A stretch of 64,000 nucleotides of DNA, from NCBI RefSeq assembly GCF_027563315.1, contig NZ_JAMKBJ010000008.1, forward strand, positions 62,001 through 126,000, given 5' to 3'. This document shows, piece after piece, positions 55,739 through 64,000 of this stretch (the first letter of the stretch is position 1; each line of letters opens with the position of its first letter). Made by a program: the position numbers and the translations under genes. The notes beneath the pieces are model-generated. The model was not told the DNA's origin. It made no database searches and was given only the letters and a program-made list of their open reading frames with translations. The stretch comes from Paenisporosarcina quisquiliarum (GTDB lineage Bacteria > Bacillota > Bacilli > Bacillales_A > Planococcaceae).

Positions 55739-57055
55739 ATGAATGCAGTAATAATCGCTGTAGCAGTCATGTTGCTGCTTAGTTTATTAAGAGTGAACGT
55801 TGTGTTTGCTTTGCTTGTAGGGGCCATTTCAGGTGGTTTAGCAGGTGGATTATCCATGCCGGATACAATCACTGCCTTTACAGACGGATTGGGTGGAGGG
55901 GCTTCCATTGCGTTAAGCTACGCTTTACTTGGCGGGTTTGCCGTTGCTATTTCTAAGACAGGGATTCCCGAGTTGCTAGTAGCCAGTATCCTGAAATTAA
56001 TTAAAAAAGATGGAGAAAAAGAAAAAACAGCATTGGCTAAAACGCTTATCATTTTGGCATTACTACTAATGGCTGTTTTCTCTCAGAATCTAATTCCGAT
56101 TCACATTGCTTTTATTCCATTGCTCGTACCGCCCATTATACATGTGATGAATTTGCTTAAACTGGATCGTCGTCTCATCGCTTCTGTACTGACGTTTGGT
56201 TTAACTGCACCATATATTTTATTGCCATATGGTTTCGGTTTTATCTTCCATGAAATAATTGCTACACAAATGGAAGCTGCAGGTCTTGCTATCGATATGA
56301 AAGATATTCCGTATGCAATGTTGATTCCAACAGGAGGACTTGTTGTCGGTCTGTTAATTGCCGTATTCTTCTCTTACAGAAAACCAAGAGAGTATGAACG
56401 GGATATTACAATAGAAACAACGCAAACAATTCTTGTGAAGAAAAAAGATATTATCTTTACTATCGTTGCATTGATTGCTGCTCTCGTAGCGCAAATTCAA
56501 ACCGAGTCAATGATTATTGGTGCACTTGCGGGGATTCTGACACTCTATGTTTCTGGAGCGCTCAAGTGGAAAGAAGCCGACTTCCTTCTTACGGAAGGTA
56601 TGCGCATGATGGCATTCATCGGTTTTGTTATGATTACTGCAAATGGATTTGCATCTGTTATTCAAGCTACTGGAGATATTGAAGCGATGGTCGGAAGTGT
56701 TTCTTCTTTATTGGAAGGAAACAAAGCGCTCGCAGCTATGCTCATGCTCGTCATTGGATTGTTGATCACGATGGGAATCGGATCTTCGTTTGCGACAATT
56801 CCAATTATAGCTGCCATTTTCGTGCCACTTGCTGTAGAGTTTGGATTCAGTCCGTTAGCAATCATTGCATTGATCGGTACAGCTGGTGCTCTGGGAGACG
56901 CTGGATCGCCAGCATCAGACAGTACGCTCGGACCGACTTCAGGTTTAAATGTGGACGGACAGCACAATCACATCTGGGATACATGCGTACCTACGTTCAT
57001 TCATTACAACATTCCGCTATTGGTATTCGGATGGATTGCAATAATGGTTCTTTAA
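55739..57055 (+). CDS. Na+/H+ antiporter-family membrane transporter
   Basis: A 438-residue protein with about eleven helices and the NhaC/YuiF-like pattern: GLGGGASIALSYALLGGFAV near the N-terminus, FGLTAPYILLPYGFGFIFH in the middle and GALGDAGSPASDSTLGPTSG near the C-terminus. The relatives are annotated as sodium/proton antiporters or amino-acid transporters, so the substrate is open. AAGGAG lies about 11 nt before the ATG. It stands alone between tuf and rpsJ, inside an otherwise ribosomal block. Confidence 0.85.
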   Translation: MNAVIIAVAVMLLLSLLRVNVVFALLVGAISGGLAGGLSMPDTITAFTDGLGGGASIALSYALLGGFAVAISKTGIPELLVASILKLIKKDGEKEKTALAKTLIILALLLMAVFSQNLIPIHIAFIPLLVPPIIHVMNLLKLDRRLIASVLTFGLTAPYILLPYGFGFIFHEIIATQMEAAGLAIDMKDIPYAMLIPTGGLVVGLLIAVFFSYRKPREYERDITIETTQTILVKKKDIIFTIVALIAALVAQIQTESMIIGALAGILTLYVSGALKWKEADFLLTEGMRMMAFIGFVMITANGFASVIQATGDIEAMVGSVSSLLEGNKALAAMLMLVIGLLITMGIGSSFATIPIIAAIFVPLAVEFGFSPLAIIALIGTAGALGDAGSPASDSTLGPTSGLNVDGQHNHIWDTCVPTFIHYNIPLLVFGWIAIMVL

Positions 57056-57153
57056 AAGCAAGAACTTAATGTTCGGACTATTTCTCAAGCTATTGAAAGA
57101 AACAGTGTTTCATCATACAATGAGTAAAGATTAAAAGAGTTTCGTTAAAACAC

Positions 57154-57182
57154 TTGCGGAATTCTTTTTCTTTATGTATACT
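57154..57182 (+). promoter_or_regulatory. Promoter of the S10/spc operon
   Basis: TTGCGG, a 17-bp spacer and TATACT, about 120 nt before rpsJ. Confidence 0.75.
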
Positions 57183-57228
57183 ATTTAATGTTGGTCTTTG
57201 ACTGCGATGATGCGAGAGGTTACTGACA

Positions 57229-57255
57229 CACCCGGCCGCTTTGCCATGGCGGGTG
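57229..57255 (+). other. Stem-loop in the S10 leader
   Basis: CACCCG pairs with CGGGTG, with inner GC pairs, in the 5' leader of the ribosomal operon. It could be a control or stability structure. Confidence 0.5.
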
Positions 57256-57274
57256 GTTAGAAAATTTTCGTTGA

Positions 57275-57619
<345 letters not shown>

Positions 57620-57669
57620 TGGTAAACAACAAATAGAACTAAACACAATTACTGTAGGAGGTGTGACAA

Positions 57670-58299
57670 ATGACCAAAGGAATCTTAGGTAGAAAAATCG
57701 GTATGACGCAAGTATTTGCTGAGAACGGTGACTTAATCCCTGTAACTGTAATTGAAGCTTCTCCAAACGTAGTGCTTCAAAAGAAATCAGTTGAAACAGA
57801 CGGCTACGAAGCGATCCAGTTAGGTTTTGAAGATAAGCGTGAAAAGCTTTCTAACAAACCTGCTAAAGGACACGTAGCAAAAGCTAGCACTGCTCCTAAG
57901 CGCTTCATCCGCGAATTCCGCGGCTTGAATATTGCTGAGTACGAAGTTGGTCAAGAAGTCAAAGTTGAAAGTTTCGCAGAAGGCGATGTAGTAGATGTAT
58001 CAGGTGTGACAAAAGGTAAAGGTTTCCAAGGTGTTATTAAACGCCACGGACAATCTCGCGGACCTATGGCTCACGGATCTCGTTACCACCGTCGTCCTGG
58101 TTCAATGGGGCCTGTTGCTCCGAACCGCGTATTCAAACAAAAGAAATTACCTGGTCAAATGGGTGGCACTATGGTAACGATCCAAAACTTAGAAATCGTA
58201 AAAGTTGATGCTGATCGTAACTTGCTACTTGTTAAAGGTAATGTTCCTGGTTCTCGTAAAGCATTAGTAGTAGTTAAAACTGCTATCAAAGCTAACTAA
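57670..58299 (+). CDS. rplC: Ribosomal protein L3
   Basis: A 209-residue large-subunit assembly protein. [13 protein letters not shown] is at the start, and the extended loop [20 protein letters not shown] reaches towards the peptidyl-transferase centre. GTAGGAGGTG lies just before the ATG. Confidence 0.99.
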   Translation: MTKGILGRKIGMTQVFAENGDLIPVTVIEASPNVVLQKKSVETDGYEAIQLGFEDKREKLSNKPAKGHVAKASTAPKRFIREFRGLNIAEYEVGQEVKVESFAEGDVVDVSGVTKGKGFQGVIKRHGQSRGPMAHGSRYHRRPGSMGPVAPNRVFKQKKLPGQMGGTMVTIQNLEIVKVDADRNLLLVKGNVPGSRKALVVVKTAIKAN

Positions 58300-58325
58300 T
58301 TATATAGAGGAAGGAGGAAACAGGA

Positions 58326-58949
58326 ATGCCAAAGGTATCTTTACTTAACCAAACAGGTTCATCTGTTGGTGAAATCGAATTAAACGATGCGGTTTTCGGA
58401 ATCGCGCCAAACAGTAATGTATTATTTGATGCTGTAGTCGCTCAACGTGCGTCACTTCGTCAAGGTAATCATAAAGTTAAAAACCGTTCTGAAGTTGCTG
58501 GTGGTGGTCGTAAGCCATGGAAACAAAAAGGAACAGGTCGTGCTCGTCAAGGTTCGATTCGTTCTCCACAATGGCGTGGCGGTGGTGTTGTATTCGGTCC
58601 AGTTCCACGTAGCTATAGCTACAAACTACCGAAGAAAGTTCGTCGTTTAGCTCTACGTTCTGCTCTATCTGCAAAAGTGTTAGAAGAGAACTTCGTAGTA
58701 CTAGAAGGCTTAGCTTTCAACGCACCAAAAACAAAAGATTTCTTGAAAGTGTTGAAAGACCTTTCAATCGAGAAAAAAGCTTTGTTCGTTACAGCTGAAC
58801 TTGATGAAAACGTAGCATTATCTGCTCGTAACATCCCAGGAGTAACAGTAGTAACAGCAACAGGCATTAATGTTCTTGACTTGCTTGGACATGACAAAGT
58901 TGTTGTGACAAAAGCTGCAGTAGAAAAAATCGAGGAGGTGCTTGGATAA
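58326..58949 (+). CDS. rplD: Ribosomal protein L4
   Basis: A 207-residue protein with a long loop lining the peptide exit tunnel ([20 protein letters not shown], then RSPQWRGGG), the macrolide-related region, which appears wild type. The last A of its stop is the first base of rplW. Confidence 0.99.
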   Translation: MPKVSLLNQTGSSVGEIELNDAVFGIAPNSNVLFDAVVAQRASLRQGNHKVKNRSEVAGGGRKPWKQKGTGRARQGSIRSPQWRGGGVVFGPVPRSYSYKLPKKVRRLALRSALSAKVLEENFVVLEGLAFNAPKTKDFLKVLKDLSIEKKALFVTAELDENVALSARNIPGVTVVTATGINVLDLLGHDKVVVTKAAVEKIEEVLG

Positions 58950-59233
58950 TGGAAGCACGTGATATTATTAAACGTCCGGTCATTACCGAGCGTTCTTCTG
59001 AAATCATGGAAGAGAAAAAGTACACTTTCTTAGTGGACACTCGCGCCAACAAAACTCAAGTTAAACACGCAATCGAAGAAATCTTTGGCGTAGATGTTGA
59101 GAAAGTTAACATCATGAACTACAAAGGTAAATTCAAACGCGTTGGTAAATTCGGTGGATACACTAACAAACGCCGTAAAGCAATTGTTAAGTTGACTGCT
59201 GATAGCAAAGACATCGAACTATTCGAAGTTTAA
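58949..59233 (+). CDS. rplW: Ribosomal protein L23
   Basis: A 94-residue tunnel-exit protein that docks signal recognition particle and trigger factor. [12 protein letters not shown] and [20 protein letters not shown] are typical. Its ATG overlaps the rplD stop by one base, and GGAGG lies 9-10 nt upstream. Confidence 0.99.
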   Translation: MEARDIIKRPVITERSSEIMEEKKYTFLVDTRANKTQVKHAIEEIFGVDVEKVNIMNYKGKFKRVGKFGGYTNKRRKAIVKLTADSKDIELFEV

Positions 59234-59278
59234 TCCATACAGGATTTAAATTGAACTAACAAGAAGGAGGGAATAAAC

Positions 59279-60109
59279 ATGGCGATTAAAAAGTACAAAC
59301 CTACCTCCAATGGTCGACGTAACATGACAGCTTCTGATTTCGCTGAAATCACGACAAACAAGCCTGAGAAATCATTGCTTGAGCCTGTCAAACGTAAAGG
59401 CGGCCGTAATAACCAAGGTAAGTTAACTGTTCGTCATCATGGTGGCGGCCATAAGCGTCAATACCGTGTCATCGATTTCAAACGATTTAAAGATGGCATT
59501 CCAGGACGCGTTGCTACTATTGAGTATGATCCAAACCGCTCTGCGAATATCGCATTAATTAACTACTTAGACGGTGAAAAACGTTACATCCTAGCACCGA
59601 AAGGCTTAGAAGTTGGCATGACTATCATGTCAGGTCCAGAAGCTGATATCAAAGTAGGTAACGCATTACCATTACAAAACATTCCTATGGGTTCTACAAT
59701 CCATAACATCGAAATGAAGCCTGGTAAAGGTGGACAATTAGTACGTTCTGCTGGTACTTCTGCGCAAGTACTTGGTAAAGAAGATAAGTACGTAATTATT
59801 CGTCTTCAATCTGGTGAAGTTCGCATGATTTTAGGAACTTGCCGTGCTACAATTGGTCAAGTTGGTAATGAACAACATGAGTTAATCAACATCGGTAAAG
59901 CAGGTCGTAACCGTTGGTTAGGTAAACGCCCAACTGTACGTGGATCTGTAATGAACCCGAACGATCACCCACACGGTGGTGGTGAAGGACGCTCTCCAAT
60001 CGGACGTAAATCACCAATGACTCCTTGGGGCAAACCAACTCTTGGTTACAAAACTCGTAAAAAGAAAAACAAATCCGACAAACTTATCATTCGTCGTCGT
60101 AAAAAATAA
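59279..60109 (+). CDS. rplB: Ribosomal protein L2
   Basis: A 276-residue 23S rRNA-binding protein next to the peptidyl-transferase centre. The conserved C-terminal loop [20 protein letters not shown] includes the key His. AAGGAGGG lies upstream. Confidence 0.99.
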   Translation: MAIKKYKPTSNGRRNMTASDFAEITTNKPEKSLLEPVKRKGGRNNQGKLTVRHHGGGHKRQYRVIDFKRFKDGIPGRVATIEYDPNRSANIALINYLDGEKRYILAPKGLEVGMTIMSGPEADIKVGNALPLQNIPMGSTIHNIEMKPGKGGQLVRSAGTSAQVLGKEDKYVIIRLQSGEVRMILGTCRATIGQVGNEQHELINIGKAGRNRWLGKRPTVRGSVMNPNDHPHGGGEGRSPIGRKSPMTPWGKPTLGYKTRKKKNKSDKLIIRRRKK

Positions 60110-60169
60110 TGTGATTCTTCTGCGGTTCGAACAGAGAGCCGTAGCGAGATCACTGAGGGAGGTTCCAAA

Positions 60170-60448
60170 ATGGGTCGTAGCTTGAAAAAAGGACCTTTTG
60201 TTGATGACCATCTTATGAAGAAGGTTGACGCACAAAAGGACTCTGAGAAAAAACAAGTGATCAAAACTTGGTCTCGCCGTTCAACAATTTTCCCGACTTT
60301 TATCGGATTAACGATCGCAGTATATGACGGACGTAAACACGTTCCTGTATATGTGACTGAAGATATGGTAGGGCACAAATTGGGCGAATTCGCACCAACA
60401 CGTGCGTATAAAGGCCATGGCAATGACGATAAGAAAACAAGACGCTAA
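60170..60448 (+). CDS. rpsS: Ribosomal protein S19
   Basis: A 92-residue small-subunit head protein ([34 protein letters not shown]). GAGGGAGG lies 7-8 nt before the ATG. Confidence 0.99.
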   Translation: MGRSLKKGPFVDDHLMKKVDAQKDSEKKQVIKTWSRRSTIFPTFIGLTIAVYDGRKHVPVYVTEDMVGHKLGEFAPTRAYKGHGNDDKKTRR

Positions 60449-60467
60449 TTGAGAGGAGGATATCCTG

Positions 60468-60809
60468 ATGCAAGCTAAAGCTATTGCTAAAACAGTGCGT
60501 ATTGCCCCTCGTAAAGTACGATTAGTCGTTGATTTAATCCGAGGCAAGCAAATCGGTGAAGCAGTTGCGATTTTGCGCCTTACTCCTAAGGCGGCATCAC
60601 CTGTTGTTGAAAAGGTGTTGAAATCTGCGGTTGCAAACGCTGAGCACAATTATGATTTAGATGTAAATAAACTAGTTATTTCTGAAGTTTTTGTTGACGA
60701 AGGTCCAACATTAAAACGTTTCCGTCCACGTGCAATGGGGCGTGCAAGCGCAATTAACAAACGCACAAGCCACATTACAATCGTGGTATCTGAGAAGAAG
60801 GAGGGATAA
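60468..60809 (+). CDS. rplV: Ribosomal protein L22
   Basis: A 113-residue exit-tunnel protein. The hairpin region that reaches the tunnel ([20 protein letters not shown]) is intact. GAGAGGAGG lies about 8 nt upstream. It ends 3 nt before rpsC. Confidence 0.99.
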   Translation: MQAKAIAKTVRIAPRKVRLVVDLIRGKQIGEAVAILRLTPKAASPVVEKVLKSAVANAEHNYDLDVNKLVISEVFVDEGPTLKRFRPRAMGRASAINKRTSHITIVVSEKKEG

Positions 60810-60812
60810 TTC

Positions 60813-61469
60813 GTGGGTCAAAAAGTACATCCAATAGGATTACGTATCGGCATTATTCGTGACTGGGAGTCAAAATGGTACGCAGAAAAAGACTATGCAA
60901 CTCTTCTTCACGAAGACTTAAAAATTCGTAGCTACATCGAAACACGTTTGAAAGAGGCTTCTGTTTCTAAAGTTGAAATCGAGCGCGCTGCAAACCGTGT
61001 TAACGTAACAATTCACACTGCGAAACCAGGTATGGTTATTGGTAAAGGTGGTACTGAAGTGGAAGCACTTCGTAAAAACCTAAATACTACTACTGGCAAG
61101 CGTGTTCATATCAACATCGTTGAAATAAAACGTGCGGATCTTGATGCAAAATTAGTTGCTGAAAACATTGCGCGTCAATTAGAAAACCGCGTATCTTTCC
61201 GTCGTGCACAAAAGCAATCATTACAACGCACTATGCGTGCTGGCGCTAAAGGTATCAAAACACAAGTATCTGGACGTCTAGGCGGCGCTGACATCGCGCG
61301 TGCTGAACACTACAGTGAAGGAACTGTACCACTTCATACTTTACGTGCTGACATTGATTATGCACACGCTGAAGCTGACACAACTTATGGTAAGCTAGGT
61401 GTTAAAGTTTGGATCTATCGTGGTGAAGTCCTTCCAGTTAAGAAGAATTCTGTGGAAGGAGGCAAATAA
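60813..61469 (+). CDS. rpsC: Ribosomal protein S3
   Basis: A 218-residue protein at the mRNA entry site with a KH domain ([19 protein letters not shown]). It starts at GTG; AAGGAGGG is located in the end of rplV. Confidence 0.99.
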   Translation: MGQKVHPIGLRIGIIRDWESKWYAEKDYATLLHEDLKIRSYIETRLKEASVSKVEIERAANRVNVTIHTAKPGMVIGKGGTEVEALRKNLNTTTGKRVHINIVEIKRADLDAKLVAENIARQLENRVSFRRAQKQSLQRTMRAGAKGIKTQVSGRLGGADIARAEHYSEGTVPLHTLRADIDYAHAEADTTYGKLGVKVWIYRGEVLPVKKNSVEGGK

Positions 61470-61470
61470 T

Positions 61471-62095
<625 letters not shown>

Positions 62096-62113
62096 TAAAG
62101 GAGGTTTTCGAGC

Positions 62114-62377
62114 ATGACTGAGCGTAACCAACGCAAAGTATACACGGGCCGTGTTGTTTCTGACAAAATGGACAAAACTGTAACTGTTATGGTTGAAACA
62201 TACAAAAAGCATAAGCTTTACGGTAAACGTGTTAAGTACTCTAAAAAGTTCAAGGCGCATGATGAGCAAAACGAAGCTAAATTAGGCGACGTAGTTCGTA
62301 TCATGGAAACTCGTCCGTTGTCTGCTACAAAACGTTTCCGCCTAGTGGAAGTTGTAGAAAAAGCGGTTATTATCTAA
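62114..62377 (+). CDS. rpsQ: Ribosomal protein S17
   Basis: An 87-residue OB-fold 16S rRNA-binding protein ([37 protein letters not shown]). AAAGGAGG precedes the ATG. Confidence 0.99.
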   Translation: MTERNQRKVYTGRVVSDKMDKTVTVMVETYKKHKLYGKRVKYSKKFKAHDEQNEAKLGDVVRIMETRPLSATKRFRLVEVVEKAVII

Positions 62378-62422
62378 ATAGAAATTTCGGAACAGACCAA
62401 ATTCCGAGAGGAGGTTACCTAA

Positions 62423-62791
62423 GTGATCCAACAAGAGAGTCGTATGAAAGTTGCTGACAACTCAGGTGCACGTGAAGTTTTAACAATTAAAGTTCTTGGT
62501 GGTTCTGGTCGTAAAACTGCTAACATCGGCGATATCGTCGTGTGTACAGTTAAGAAAGCAACACCAGGTGGCGTTGTCAAGAAGGGTGACGTCGTTAAAG
62601 CTGTTATCGTTCGCACTAAAAGCGGTGTACGCCGTAAAGACGGTACTTATATCAAATTCGATGAAAACGCATGCGTTATCATTCGTGACGATAAAGGGCC
62701 GCGCGGAACTCGTATTTTCGGACCTGTTGCACGTGAATTACGTGACAATAGCTTCATGAAAATCGTATCTTTAGCTCCGGAAGTTCTTTAA
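62423..62791 (+). CDS. rplN: Ribosomal protein L14
   Basis: A 122-residue subunit-interface protein ([32 protein letters not shown]). It starts at GTG, with GAGGAGG about 10 nt upstream. Confidence 0.99.
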   Translation: MIQQESRMKVADNSGAREVLTIKVLGGSGRKTANIGDIVVCTVKKATPGGVVKKGDVVKAVIVRTKSGVRRKDGTYIKFDENACVIIRDDKGPRGTRIFGPVARELRDNSFMKIVSLAPEVL

Positions 62792-62827
62792 TCAACTCGA
62801 AAGTGCTAAACAAGGAGGTGCGACAGA

Positions 62828-63139
62828 ATGCATGTTAAAAAAGGCGACAAAGTTATGGTGATCTCAGGGAAAGAAAAAGGCAAAACTGGTACAATCATTG
62901 CTGCTTTTCCAAAGAAAGACCGTGTGCTAGTTGAAGGTATGAATCTTGTGAAAAAGCACATGAAACCAAACCAGGCAAATCCACAAGGTGGAATTGTCAG
63001 CCAAGAGGCATCAATTCACGTATCGAACGTTATGTTAATCGACCCTAAATCAGGCGAGCCGACTCGCGTAAGTTATAAAGTGGAAGATGGCAAAAAAGTT
63101 CGTGTTGCAAAAAAATCTGGCGAACAAATCGATAAATAA
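62828..63139 (+). CDS. rplX: Ribosomal protein L24
   Basis: A 103-residue assembly initiator with a KOW motif ([18 protein letters not shown]) and the typical [22 protein letters not shown] precedes the ATG. Confidence 0.99.
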   Translation: MHVKKGDKVMVISGKEKGKTGTIIAAFPKKDRVLVEGMNLVKKHMKPNQANPQGGIVSQEASIHVSNVMLIDPKSGEPTRVSYKVEDGKKVRVAKKSGEQIDK

Positions 63140-63164
63140 GTAAAAGAAGAAGGGAGGTACACAC

Positions 63165-63909
<745 letters not shown>

Positions 63910-63938
63910 TCCCCTAAACTGGGAAGGAGGTTAATGTA

Positions 63939-64000
63939 ATGACAATGACAGATCCGATTGCAGATATGCTGACACGTATTCGTAACGCGAACATGGTTCG
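63939..64000 (+). CDS. rpsH: Ribosomal protein S8 (3' partial)
   Basis: The first 20 codons (MTMTDPIADMLTRIRNANMV) match the S8 N-terminus; the window ends inside the gene. AAGGAGG lies about 9 nt before the ATG. Its place after rpsN is as in Bacillus. Confidence 0.97.
   Translation, partial: MTMTDPIADMLTRIRNANMV

Overview
The window comes from a low-GC Gram-positive bacterium of the order Bacillales. The block gltX-[Cys T-box]-cysE-cysS-mrnC-rlmB-rae1-sigH-rpmG-secE-nusG-rplKAJL-ybxB-rpoBC-ybxF-rpsLG-fusA-tuf-rpsJ... has the Bacillus gene order, and strong AGGAGG-type ribosome binding sites are everywhere. Protein wording and the dispersed intergenic repeats suggest a member of the Planococcaceae (Sporosarcina-like), but that assignment is inference.

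Bases 1-15,900 are accessory. A partial secreted protein is followed by a compact minus-strand operon: a 36-codon small ORF, two small membrane proteins, a serine hydrolase, an NTF2-like protein and a DUF3626-like protein, ending at a shared bidirectional terminator. Next come a YwaF-type membrane protein, a membrane diguanylate cyclase, a MarR-MMPL efflux pair with a striking double operator, small proteins, a minimal YkuD transpeptidase, a PadR/DUF4097 pair and an AraC-type regulator.

Bases 15,900-21,300 hold a histidine-degradation operon, hutU-hutI-hutG plus a YjiH-type membrane protein. It lacks hutH and hutP. A CodY-box-like sequence lies in the leader and a consensus cre covers the hutU start codon.

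Bases 21,300-23,040 hold the most unusual structure: a NERD-domain gene with a zinc ribbon, flanked by two direct copies of a roughly 285-bp non-coding repeat. Each copy carries five GAGCGATAAA-type boxes at 20-21-bp pitch and ends in a terminator-like hairpin.

From 23,050 to the end the window is conserved core. It contains the CtsR-controlled ctsR-mcsA-mcsB-clpC operon, radA, yacL, ispD-ispF, gltX, the Cys T-box operon, sigH, the secE/nusG and L11-L1-L10-L12 genes with an L10 leader, rpoBC, the str genes, tuf, and the S10/spc operon up to the first codons of rpsH. An antiporter-family gene sits between tuf and rpsJ. A second repeat family occurs in opposite orientations upstream of radA and downstream of nusG. 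Many start codons were moved inward from the longest frame to match ribosome binding sites and family lengths.
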